Source: Pseudomonas farris (lineage in GTDB: Bacteria > Pseudomonadota > Gammaproteobacteria > Pseudomonadales > Pseudomonadaceae). From it: a stretch of 64,000 bases of DNA. The notes beneath the pieces are model-generated. The model searched no databases and was not told the DNA's origin. It was given only the letters and a program-made list of their open reading frames with translations. The DNA is taken from contig NZ_JAHSTV010000013.1 of NCBI RefSeq assembly GCF_019145235.1, positions 62,001 to 126,000 on the forward strand. Reading direction: 5' to 3'. A program made the translations under genes and the position numbers. Of this stretch, positions 8,630 through 16,433 are shown piece after piece; position 1 is the stretch's first letter, and each line of letters opens with the position of its first letter.

Positions 8630-10071
8630 CAGTGAGCTCCAACTACAGCAATCTGTTCAGCAGCTTTGGCTTCAGCCGGGTTCGAGGCACGTACGGTACG
8701 CCATACGTTGTAGGCCATGAACAGCATGCCGCTGGCAAAGAACGCACCGCCCAAGGCGCGAACAATGAAACCTGGATGGCTGGCTTGCAGCGCTTCAACG
8801 AACGAGTAGGTGAGGGTGCCGTCGTCGTTGATTGCACGCCACATCAGACCCTGGGTGATGCCGTTGACCCACATCGAAGCGATGTACAGAACGGTACCGA
8901 TGGTCGCGAGCCAGAAGTGCGTGTTGATCAGGCCGATGCTGTGCATCTGCGTACGACCGAACAGTTTCGGGATCATGTGGTAGATCGCGCCGATCGAAAT
9001 CATCGCTACCCAGCCCAAAGCGCCGGCGTGTACGTGGCCGATGGTCCAGTCGGTGTAGTGCGACAGCGAGTTGACGGTCTTGATGGCCATCATCGGGCCT
9101 TCGAAGGTCGACATGCCGTAGAACGCCAGCGATACCACGAGGAAACGCAGGATCGGGTCGGTGCGCAGCTTATGCCAGGCGCCCGACAGGGTCATCATGC
9201 CGTTGATCATGCCGCCCCAGCTTGGGGCCAGGAGGATGATCGACATCGCCATGCCCAGGGACTGAGCCCAGTCCGGCAATGCGGTGTAGTGCAGGTGGTG
9301 CGGACCGGCCCAGATGTACAGGGTGATCAACGCCCAGAAGTGCACGATCGACAGACGATAGGAGTAGATCGGACGCTCGGCCTGCTTCGGAACGAAGTAG
9401 TACATCATCCCCAGGAAGCCGGTGGTCAGGAAGAAACCTACCGCGTTGTGGCCGTACCACCACTGGATCATCGCATCAGTCGCACCCGAATAAGCCGAGT
9501 AGGACTTGAAGAAGCTGACCGGCAGGGACGCGTGGTTGACGATGTGCAGCATCGCGGTCACGACGATGAAGGCACCGTAGAACCAGTTACCGACATAGAT
9601 GTGCTTGGTCTTGCGCTTGACGATGGTGCCGAAGAACACCAGACCGTAGGTGACCCAGACAATGGCCAGCAGAATAGCCAGAGGCCATTCCAGTTCCGCG
9701 TATTCCTTGGTGGTAGTGAAACCCATCGGCAAGGTAACGATCGCGCCGACGATCACCGCTTGCCAACCCCAGAAGGTGAAGGCCGCGAGGCTGTCGGAAA
9801 TCAGTCGCGTTTGGCAGGTTCGCTGCACGACGTAATAGGAAGTGGCAAACAGCGCACAACCACCGAAGGCGAAAATCACCAGGTTGGTGTGCAGCGGGCG
9901 CAGGCGTCCAAAGCTCGTCCATGCCAGACCGAAGTTCAACTCCGGCCAGACCAGTTGCGAGGCGATGAAGACACCGAGCCCCATGCCAAGGATCCCCCAG
10001 ACCACCGTCATGATGGCGAACTGGCGGACTACCTTATAGTTATAAGCAGTCGGACTGATTGCTGTGCTCAT
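8629..10071 (-). CDS. ccoN: CcoN1, catalytic subunit I of cbb3 oxidase 1
   Basis: 480 residues from the ATG at 10071 (MSTAISPTAYNYK), the same N-terminus as CcoN2; the frame stays open 55 codons further upstream but that part is not conserved-looking. Haem-copper oxidase features include the His in LRPLHTNLVIFAFGG, WWYGHNAVGFFLT for CuB, and the GPHHLHYTALPDW and DWTIGHVHAGALGW segments. It is the oxygen-reducing, proton-pumping core. The C-terminus differs from CcoN2 (ends EQIAVVGAH). A candidate Anr box lies 86 bp upstream. Confidence 0.97.
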   Translation of the reverse strand: MSTAISPTAYNYKVVRQFAIMTVVWGILGMGLGVFIASQLVWPELNFGLAWTSFGRLRPLHTNLVIFAFGGCALFATSYYVVQRTCQTRLISDSLAAFTFWGWQAVIVGAIVTLPMGFTTTKEYAELEWPLAILLAIVWVTYGLVFFGTIVKRKTKHIYVGNWFYGAFIVVTAMLHIVNHASLPVSFFKSYSAYSGATDAMIQWWYGHNAVGFFLTTGFLGMMYYFVPKQAERPIYSYRLSIVHFWALITLYIWAGPHHLHYTALPDWAQSLGMAMSIILLAPSWGGMINGMMTLSGAWHKLRTDPILRFLVVSLAFYGMSTFEGPMMAIKTVNSLSHYTDWTIGHVHAGALGWVAMISIGAIYHMIPKLFGRTQMHSIGLINTHFWLATIGTVLYIASMWVNGITQGLMWRAINDDGTLTYSFVEALQASHPGFIVRALGGAFFASGMLFMAYNVWRTVRASNPAEAKAAEQIAVVGAH

Positions 10072-10156
10072 TCTAAGGTTCCACGGTTTGGGTGTTTTAT
10101 TAGGAGTAAAAATCGGCCGCAAGTATGTAGAAAGCGGGGGGTCATTGCAACGCGCC

Positions 10157-10170
10157 ATGACGTGGGTCAA
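10157..10170 (-). promoter_or_regulatory. candidate Anr/FNR box upstream of ccoN1
   Basis: ATGAC-GTGG-GTCAA on the plus strand (TTGAC-CCAC-GTCAT on the minus), a near-palindrome of the TTGAY-N4-RTCAA class. It is centred about 92 bp before the ccoN1 ATG. A possible -10 (minus strand CTACAT, about 10126-10131) lies at roughly the distance expected for activation from -41.5. Confidence 0.45.
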
Positions 10171-10515
10171 TGCTTTCAAAAGCTGATTCTGCGGCCTTTC
10201 CATGCGCTGCGTAAGGACAAAATTGCCCTCGGACAAAATGTCGCAACGGATGAAAGAGGCGAGGGGTTCAGGTCAGTTGTAACGGGGTATGTTCAAACAC
10301 GACGATCGGGTAACAGAGGGCAACGGGGACGATAGCCGGTGTCTACCAGCCTTTGCGGCCTGTCATCGAGCAAATTCGTCGAACACATCGGGTTGAATCG
10401 ACCTGGAACCGGCGCTGGCCAGTCCGCATCGCTGGGAAGCTTAGACCTGAATCCGGCGAACCGAAAGGAAGACCAAGGGAGGGTGCGACAATGCGTCGCA
10501 AAGGGGCAGGGAACT

Positions 10516-10537
10516 GCCGCATCCGGGTGAATGCGGC
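10516..10537 (-). terminator. hairpin downstream of ccoP2 (weak terminator candidate)
   Basis: A 7 bp perfect stem GCCGCAT / ATGCGGC with an 8 nt loop begins 17 nt after the ccoP2 stop. No T tract follows, so intrinsic termination is doubtful and read-through into ccoNOQP-1 is possible. Confidence 0.35.
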
Positions 10538-10553
10538 GTTGCGCGGACGAGAT

Positions 10554-11507
10554 TTATTCGCTTTTGCCTTCAGCCTGTAAACGCTCGGTGCTCAGGCCTT
10601 GAGACAGGCTGTACACGTAAGCGGCCAGCAATTGCACCTTGTCGTTGCCGAGCAGTTCGTTCTGCGCCGGCATATGGCCCTGGCGGCCATGACGAATGGT
10701 TTGTTGCAGTTGCGCCAGGCTTGTACCGTAGATAAATCCGGCCGGTTGCGTCAGCTTCGGCGCTCCCATGGCTTCAGTGCCCTGGCCGTTTGCCCCATGA
10801 CAGGCTACGCAGGTGGTGCTGAACGCTTGCTGTCCAGCGCGCAGATCGGCTGTGCTGCCTTCCGGCAAGGGTAGGCCGGCCAGTTCATGACGCACGTAAG
10901 CGGCGACGTTCCTCACGCCGGCGTCGCCGAGGATTTCTCCCCAGGCCGGCATCGAGGCCATGCGACCGCCCATGATTGTCGTTTTGATCATTTCGGCATC
11001 GCCGCCCCAGCGCCAGTTGCTGTCGGCCAGGTTAGGGAAGCCGAACGCGCCCTTGGCATCCGAGCCGTGGCACACCGAGCAATTGGACGCAAACAGGCGA
11101 CCGCCCATTTTCAGTGCTAGCGGGTCCTTGGCTACTTCTTCGATGGGCATGGCAGCAAATTTGGCGAAGATCGGCCCGAACTTCGCGTCAGCCTTGTTCA
11201 TCTCCTTTTCCCATTCGTGGACACCGGTCCAGCCGTCCTCATAACCGGGCAATATGCCTTTCCAGTTGCCCAGGCCCGGGTAAAGCACCAGATAACCGAC
11301 GGCAAACACCAACGTGCCGGCGAACAGCATGAACCACCACTGCGGCAGCGGGTTGTCGTACTCCTCGATGCCGTCGAAGCTGTGGCCCATGGTCTGGTCG
11401 GTGCTGCCCTTGGTTTCCCCTCGGCGCGTACCGATCAGCAGCCAGGTCAGGCCGATCAGGCTGCCGATGGTCAGTACGCAGATCCACGTACTCCAGAAGG
11501 TGGTCAT
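10554..11507 (-). CDS. ccoP: CcoP2, di-haem subunit III of cbb3 oxidase 2
   Basis: 317 residues with the same layout as CcoP1: two N-terminal membrane spans and two haem c motifs (CSVCH, CVACH). It is shorter than CcoP1 because the linker after ILPGYE lacks the stretch found in CcoP1, and the C-terminus differs (STERLQAEGKSE). The start overlaps the ccoQ2 stop as ATGA. It is the last gene of ccoNOQP-2. Confidence 0.97.
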   Translation of the reverse strand: MTTFWSTWICVLTIGSLIGLTWLLIGTRRGETKGSTDQTMGHSFDGIEEYDNPLPQWWFMLFAGTLVFAVGYLVLYPGLGNWKGILPGYEDGWTGVHEWEKEMNKADAKFGPIFAKFAAMPIEEVAKDPLALKMGGRLFASNCSVCHGSDAKGAFGFPNLADSNWRWGGDAEMIKTTIMGGRMASMPAWGEILGDAGVRNVAAYVRHELAGLPLPEGSTADLRAGQQAFSTTCVACHGANGQGTEAMGAPKLTQPAGFIYGTSLAQLQQTIRHGRQGHMPAQNELLGNDKVQLLAAYVYSLSQGLSTERLQAEGKSE

Positions 11508-11725
11508 GGCCGGATACTCCTAGTGGCGGATTCTTGTTGGGTGCTGTTTTCGGGTTGCGGTTCGTCGGCGAACGGCAGCAGGCGCGTTTCGGCGAATTCC
11601 GGATTGCGCTTGCTGTTGAACACCCACAGCGTCAGGCCAACGAAGGCCACGAACACCACGACCGTGCCCAGGCCGCGGATCATTCCACTGCTCATCTCGC
11701 TGATTATTTCAAAGGGCATGGCCAT
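11504..11725 (-). CDS. ccoQ: CcoQ2, small subunit IV of cbb3 oxidase 2
   Basis: 73 residues from the ATG at 11725, chosen because AGAGGTGAG precedes it at good spacing and overlaps the ccoO2 stop. The N-terminus is about ten residues longer than in CcoQ1 (MAMPFEIISEM before SSGMIRGLG), and an internal ATG at 11695 would give a CcoQ1-like length. One membrane span is followed by a polar tail rich in Gln, Glu and Ser. Confidence 0.9.
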   Translation of the reverse strand: MAMPFEIISEMSSGMIRGLGTVVVFVAFVGLTLWVFNSKRNPEFAETRLLPFADEPQPENSTQQESATRSIRP

Positions 11726-11728
11726 GGC

Positions 11729-12337
11729 TCACCTCTTGCTCTTGATGGCAGTGCCGAGCACTTGCAGGTAGGCGACCAGCGCGTCCATTTCGGTTTTGCC
11801 CTGGAGCGAGGCAACGCTGCCGGCGATGTCGTCGTCGGTGTACGGCACGCCGAGGGTGCGCATGGCGCGGATCTTGGTTTCGGTGTGGCTGCTATCGACC
11901 TTGTTGTCGACCAGCCACGGGTAGGCCGGCATTTTCGACTCAGGCACTACGTTGCGCGGGTTGTACAAGTGCGCGCGGTGCCAGTCTTCGGAGTAGCGAC
12001 CGCCGACGCGCGCCAGGTCCGGTCCGGTCCGTTTCGAACCCCAGAGGAACGGATGATCCCAGACACTTTCCCCTGCCACCGAGTAGTGGCCATAGCGCTC
12101 GGTTTCGGCGCGGAACGGGCGGATCATCTGCGAATGGCAACCGACGCAGCCTTCGCGGATGTAGATGTCGCGACCTTCCAGTTGCAGCGCGGTGTAGGGC
12201 TTCATGCCTTCCACCGGTTTATTGGTCACGTCCTGAAAGAACAGCGGGACGATCTGGGTCAGGCCGCCAATGCTCACGGCAAGCACCATCAGCAACATCA
12301 GCAGGCCGACGTTTTTCTCGATTGTTTCGTGTTTCAT
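11729..12337 (-). CDS. ccoO: CcoO2, mono-haem subunit II of cbb3 oxidase 2
   Basis: 202 residues, closely similar to CcoO1 along its whole length, with the membrane anchor, the CVGCH haem motif and the SKMPAYPWL Met segment. It lies 10 bp after ccoN2 and 3 bp before ccoQ2. Confidence 0.97.
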   Translation of the reverse strand: MKHETIEKNVGLLMLLMVLAVSIGGLTQIVPLFFQDVTNKPVEGMKPYTALQLEGRDIYIREGCVGCHSQMIRPFRAETERYGHYSVAGESVWDHPFLWGSKRTGPDLARVGGRYSEDWHRAHLYNPRNVVPESKMPAYPWLVDNKVDSSHTETKIRAMRTLGVPYTDDDIAGSVASLQGKTEMDALVAYLQVLGTAIKSKR

Positions 12338-12347
12338 GGCGGACTCC

Positions 12348-13772
12348 TCAGGCTATCTGCGCGGCAGCGGCGGCTTCGGCAGGCTGCGAGGCCCGCACGG
12401 TGCGCCAGGTGTTGTAAGCCATCAGGAACATGCCACTGAGGAAGATCGCGCCGCCTACCAGTCGCACGACGAAGCCTGGGTGGCTGGCCACCAGGGTTTC
12501 GACGAAGGAATAGGTCAGCGTGCCGTCCTCGTTGACGGCGCGCCACATCAGGCCCTGGGCGATGCCGTTGACCCACATCGACGCGATGTACAGCACGGTG
12601 CCGATGGTCGCGAGCCAGAAGTGCGCGTTGATCAGGCCGATGCTGTGCATCTGCGTGCGGCCGAAGATTTTCGGAATCATGTGGTACAGCGCACCAATGG
12701 AAATCATCGCCACCCAGCCGAGCGCGCCGGCGTGAACGTGGCCAATGGTCCAGTCGGTGTAGTGAGAGAGGGCGTTGACCGTCTTGATCGCCATCATCGG
12801 CCCTTCGAAGGTCGACATGCCGTAGAACGCCAGCGACACCACGAGGAAGCGCAGGATGGGGTCGCTGCGCAACTTATGCCAGGCGCCCGAGAGCGTCATC
12901 ATCCCGTTGATCATCCCGCCCCAGCTTGGCGCCAGCAGGATCAGCGACATCACCATGCCCAACGACTGCGCCCAGTCCGGCAGCGCGGTGTAGTGCAAGT
13001 GGTGCGGGCCGGCCCAGATGTACAGGGTGATCAGCGCCCAGAAGTGCACGATGGACAGGCGATAGGAATACACCGGGCGCTCGGCCTGTTTCGGCACGAA
13101 GTAGTACATCATCCCGAGGAAGCCGGCGGTGAGGAAAAAGCCTACGGCGTTGTGTCCATACCACCACTGCACCATGGCATCGGTCGCACCGGCGTACACC
13201 GAGTAGGACTTGGTGAAACTCACCGGCAGCTCAAGGTTGTTGACGATGTGCAGGATCGCCACGGTGATGATGAATGCACCGAAGAACCAGTTGCCAACAT
13301 AGATGTGTTTGGTCTTGCGTTGCATGATCGTGCCGAAGAACACGACGGCATAGGCCACCCAGACGATGGTGATCAGAATGTCGATCGGCCATTCCAGCTC
13401 GGCGTATTCCTTGGAGCTGGTGTAACCCAGTGGCAGGCTGATGGCCGCCAGCAGGATCACAAGCTGCCAGCCCCAGAAGCAGAACGCCGCAATTGCGGGA
13501 GCAAACAAACGGGTCTGGCAAGTACGTTGCACCGAATAGAAAGAACTGGCGAACAAGGCACAACCGCCGAAGGCAAAGATCACCGCGTTAGTGTGCAGCG
13601 GGCGCAGACGGCCGAAGCTGGTCCACGGCAGGTTGAAGTTGAGTTCAGGCCAGACCAATTGGGCGGCGAGAAAAACCCCGAGCCCCATGCCGACGATGCC
13701 CCACACCACCGTCATAATGGCGAATTGGCGGACCACCTTGTAGTTGTAGGCGGTACTGATAGAAGTGTTCAT
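12348..13772 (-). CDS. ccoN: CcoN2, catalytic subunit I of cbb3 oxidase 2
   Basis: 474 residues from the ATG at 13772 (MNTSISTAYNYK). It has the same His-bearing haem-copper motifs as CcoN1 (LRPLHTNAVIFAFGG, WWYGHNAVGFFLT, GPHHLHYTALPDW). Differences from CcoN1 cluster near residues 75-110 and at the C-terminus. It is the first gene of the upstream operon and corresponds by position to the Anr-controlled cco-2 operon of P. aeruginosa (PA1557-PA1555). It diverges from the hydrolase gene at 13882, and a well-matched Anr box lies 135 bp upstream, inside that gene. Confidence 0.97.
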   Translation of the reverse strand: MNTSISTAYNYKVVRQFAIMTVVWGIVGMGLGVFLAAQLVWPELNFNLPWTSFGRLRPLHTNAVIFAFGGCALFASSFYSVQRTCQTRLFAPAIAAFCFWGWQLVILLAAISLPLGYTSSKEYAELEWPIDILITIVWVAYAVVFFGTIMQRKTKHIYVGNWFFGAFIITVAILHIVNNLELPVSFTKSYSVYAGATDAMVQWWYGHNAVGFFLTAGFLGMMYYFVPKQAERPVYSYRLSIVHFWALITLYIWAGPHHLHYTALPDWAQSLGMVMSLILLAPSWGGMINGMMTLSGAWHKLRSDPILRFLVVSLAFYGMSTFEGPMMAIKTVNALSHYTDWTIGHVHAGALGWVAMISIGALYHMIPKIFGRTQMHSIGLINAHFWLATIGTVLYIASMWVNGIAQGLMWRAVNEDGTLTYSFVETLVASHPGFVVRLVGGAIFLSGMFLMAYNTWRTVRASQPAEAAAAAQIA

Positions 13773-13881
13773 GGTTCCCCATCCACGGTTCAGCCGAAGT
13801 GAGGGCCTGTCTTTGCGAGTAAGCCGCATGGCAGACGCTCCCTTCGCCTGGAGTTATAGGCAGACTAAAAGCGAGGCAAGC

Positions 13882-14559
13882 ATGGACAAAGAGCACAAGG
13901 CCAGTATTGACGGGGATCAATGGGCGCAGTGTGTGCGGGATCATGGATGGTTGTGGAATGCCGCCACAGCGCCGGCCTCGGCAACGCTGATTCTCGCCCA
14001 CGGTGCCGGTGCGCCGATGGACAGTGGCTGGATGAGCGACATGGCTGCGCGCCTTGCTGCGCATGGGGTCAACGTGCTGCGTTTCGAGTTTCCTTACATG
14101 GCGCAACGGCGTATCGATGGCGGTAAACGTCCCCCGAACCCAGCACCCAAATTGCAGGAATGCTGGCGTGAGGTGTATGCCGTGGTGCGACGCCATGTCG
14201 CTGGGCGCCTGGCCATCGGTGGCAAGTCCATGGGCGGGCGGATGGCGAGTTTGTTGGCCGATGAGTTGGGCGCGGATGCGCTGGTGTGCCTGGGATATCC
14301 GTTTTATGCGGTGGGCAAACCGGAGAAGCCGCGGGTCGAGCATTTGGCGGCGCTGAAGACCCGGACGTTGATCGTGCAGGGTGAACGGGATGCGTTGGGT
14401 AGTCGGGCGGCCGTCGAGGCTTACACGTTGGCGCCGAGTATCGAGGTGTTCTGGCTGGAGGCGGCGGACCATGACTTGAAGCCATTGAAGGCTTCGGGGT
14501 TTACGCATGAACAGCATTTGGCGGCTGCGGCGGGGAAGGTGTCCGAGTTTCTCCAGTGA
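13882..14559 (+). CDS. alpha/beta-hydrolase family protein
   Basis: 225 residues from the ATG at 13882, preceded by GCGAGG at good spacing; an open frame 39 codons longer lacks these signals. The fold is shown by LILAHGAGAPMDSGWM (oxyanion side), the nucleophile-elbow-like segment AIGGKSMGGRMAS with Ser at its centre, LIVQGERDALGS (acid Asp) and EAADHDLKPL (His). It belongs to the alpha/beta-hydrolase group often labelled dienelactone-hydrolase-like; the substrate is unknown. It is divergent from ccoN2, and its first codons contain the Anr box used by that operon. Confidence 0.88.
   Translation: MDKEHKASIDGDQWAQCVRDHGWLWNAATAPASATLILAHGAGAPMDSGWMSDMAARLAAHGVNVLRFEFPYMAQRRIDGGKRPPNPAPKLQECWREVYAVVRRHVAGRLAIGGKSMGGRMASLLADELGADALVCLGYPFYAVGKPEKPRVEHLAALKTRTLIVQGERDALGSRAAVEAYTLAPSIEVFWLEAADHDLKPLKASGFTHEQHLAAAAGKVSEFLQ
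13907..13920 (-). promoter_or_regulatory. Anr/FNR box for ccoNOQP-2
   Basis: TTGAC-GGGG-ATCAA matches the Anr consensus TTGAY-N4-ATCAA exactly. It lies inside codons 9-13 of the divergent hydrolase gene and 135 bp before the ccoN2 ATG. A minus-strand TATAAC (5 of 6 to -10) lies further downstream at about 13853-13858. Confidence 0.6.
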
Positions 14560-14583
14560 GATTTGCAGTGGTCGTCAGGGCCT

Positions 14584-14679
14584 CTTCGCGAGCAAGCCCG
14601 CTCCCACATTTGATCGTAGGCGTACGCAAATGCCGTGAACGACTGAGATCCACTGTGGGAGCGGGCTTGCTCGCGAAAG
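14584..14679. repeat. REP pair (outward type)
   Basis: TTCGCGAGCAAGCCCGCTCCCACA, then a spacer starting TTTGATCG and ending GAGATCCACT, then the inverted copy. It lies between the convergent hydrolase and aer genes. Confidence 0.93.
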
Positions 14680-14715
14680 CGGTCTACCGGACAACATCAC
14701 TTTCTACTTGGCAAT

Positions 14716-14750
14716 AAAAAAAACCGGAGGTTTTCCCGTCCGGGTTTTTG
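14716..14750 (-). terminator. terminator after aer
   Basis: The minus strand has AAACCCGGA ... TCCGGTTTTTTTTA, an imperfect stem followed by eight T. It lies 14 nt after the aer stop. Confidence 0.7.
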
Positions 14751-14763
14751 TCTTTCCAATCAA

Positions 14764-16329
14764 TCAGCGATTAAACCGCTCCACCAACGAATACTGGGTA
14801 TTCGCGGTCTTGGTCAGTTCTTCGCTCAACAGCGCCGAGTGCTGTGCCTGTTCCGAGGTCTGGTCAGCCAGTTGTGAGATGTTGCTGATGTTGCGGCTGA
14901 TTTCTTCGGCCACTGCGCTTTGCTCTTCGGTGGCGGCAGCGATCTGGGTGGTCATGTCGGTGATGTTGGCCACCGCTTCGCTGATGCCCACCAGCGCCTG
15001 ATCCGCTTCCAGTACCCGCGCCACACCTTCTTCGGCCTGGCGATGCCCGGCTTCCATGGTTTGCACTGCGGTGCTGGCGGTTTGCTGCAGCTTGGCGATC
15101 AGGGCGTGAATCTGCCCGGTGGATTCGCTGGTACGTTGCGCCAGTTGGCGAACTTCGTCGGCTACTACCGCAAACCCGCGACCCATCTCACCAGCACGGG
15201 CCGCTTCGATAGCCGCGTTCAACGCCAGCAGGTTGGTCTGGTCGGCAATGCCCTTGATCACATCGACCACGCCGCCGATTTCGTCGCTGTCCTTGGCCAG
15301 TTGCGTCACGGTCAGGCCGGTTTCACCGACTACAACCGACAGGCGCTGAATGGCTTCGCGGGTTTCCCCGGCGATGTCGCGACCACGACCGGTCAGGCGA
15401 TTGGCTTCCTGAGTGGCATCGGCGGTGCGCTGCACGTGGCTGGCGACTTCCTGAGTGGTGGCCGCCATCTGATTCACAGCGGTCGCCACTTGCTCGGTTT
15501 CGACGCGTTGACGTTCCAGGCCAGTGGAGCTGTTGTGGGCCAGGGTGTCGGACTGTTTCGCTTGTTCGGTCAGATGTTCGGCAGTGTCCTGCAAACGGGT
15601 CAGGCAGGTTTTCAGGCGTGCTTCCTAGCTGAGGATCGACATCTCCAGGCGTGCCTGGGCGCCACGACTGTCGGTGTACATCTGCGCGATCAGCGGGTCG
15701 GACGTGGTCTGTTCGGCCAGGCGCAGCAAACGCTTGATACCGCGCTGTTGCCAGCTCAAGCCCATCAAGCCCAACGGCACCGAAAGGCCCGCGGCTAGGG
15801 CGAAGCCCCATTGGGACGTCAGGGTGGCGCCGATCATGAAGCTCAACTGGCTGACCAGAATGAATGGCAGCCAGTCCTGAAGCACCGGCAGCCATTTATC
15901 TGTAGAGGGAATTGCAGACTTGCCCTGGTTGATGCGTTGGTAGAGCGCTTCGGCACGGCGGATTTGTTCGGCGGTGGGTTTGACCCGCACTGACTCGTAA
16001 CCGATCACCTGATTGCCGTCGAACACCGGTGTGACATAGGCGTTAACCCAGTAGTGGTCACCGGTCTTACAGCGATTCTTGACAATGCCCATCCATGGCA
16101 AGCCTTGTTTCAATGTGCCCCACATATGCGCGAACACCGCAGCCGGGACGTCGGGGTGACGGACCAGGTTATGCGGCGCACGGAGCAGTTCCTCACGAGA
16201 AAACCCGCTGATTTCGACGAAAGCATCGTTGCAGTAGGTGATCACGCCTTTGGCATCGGTGGTGGAAATCAACCGTTGCTGAGCCGGGAAGGTCCGTTCG
16301 CGTTGTGTAATAGGCTGGTTGTTACGCAT
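14764..16329 (-). pseudogene. aer: aerotaxis receptor Aer, interrupted by an in-frame amber codon
   Basis: Read through, this is 521 codons from the ATG at 16329 (MRNNQPITQRERTFPAQQ), the family's normal length. The N-terminal PAS domain (about 15-115, TDAKGVITYCNDAFVEISGF) binds FAD in Aer proteins. It is followed by a membrane hairpin (about 150-195) and a HAMP-like linker. The C-terminal half is a methyl-accepting chemotaxis signalling domain (hairpin tip NLLALNAAIEAARAGEMGRGF). A TAG at 15625-15627 is codon 235, after MSILS and before EARLKTCLTR; the frame is otherwise intact on both sides. It separates sensor from signalling domain, so the product should be inactive unless the stop is suppressed or is a sequencing error. 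CAG to TAG is the simplest change. Confidence 0.92.
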
Positions 16330-16359
16330 GGCTTTTTCAATCCGCAAGGCTTTGAGAGG

Positions 16360-16386
16360 TTGTCGGCAATGTCAGGCATTTATTGA
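16360..16386 (-). promoter_or_regulatory. sigma-28 (FliA)-type promoter of aer
   Basis: The minus strand reads TCAATAAA-N11-GCCGACAA, close to the flagellar sigma consensus (TCAAG/TAAA ... GCCGATAA) with the 11 nt spacing. The -10 element ends 30 nt before the aer ATG. This fits the known expression of chemoreceptors with the late flagellar regulon. A TTATTGAAA/TTTCAATAA inverted repeat (16380-16403) overlaps the -35. Confidence 0.65.
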
Positions 16387-16433
16387 AATGTTTTTTTCAA
16401 TAATCAGTGACGTGTCGCAAAACGACCGTTGCG

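Larger units (their letters stand above)
10072..10553. other. 482 bp intergenic region between the two cco operons
   Basis: No convincing gene is present; the frames that cross it show no recognisable protein. It holds the ccoN1 promoter region with an Anr-like box (10157-10170), a TGCGAC-AATGC-GTCGCA inverted repeat (10484-10500), and a GCCGCAT/ATGCGGC hairpin (10516-10537) just after ccoP2 that lacks a T run and may slow or partly end transcription of operon 2. There is no REP element. Confidence 0.6.

Noticed and set aside
8632..10335. Very long plus-strand frames opposite ccoN1, ccoN2 and other genes
   Set aside because: They are antisense shadows of strongly conserved genes, caused by high GC at third positions; translations are His/Arg/Gln-rich with no domains.
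10339..10580. Small plus-strand frames between the two cco operons
   Set aside because: Arg-rich, low-complexity translation, antisense to the ccoP2 end, no ribosome site.
14764..15594. Calling the C-terminal half of aer a separate soluble chemotaxis gene
   Set aside because: It is in frame with the upstream half, its apparent start is a TTG inside the coding sequence without a ribosome site, and the joined length equals the normal Aer.
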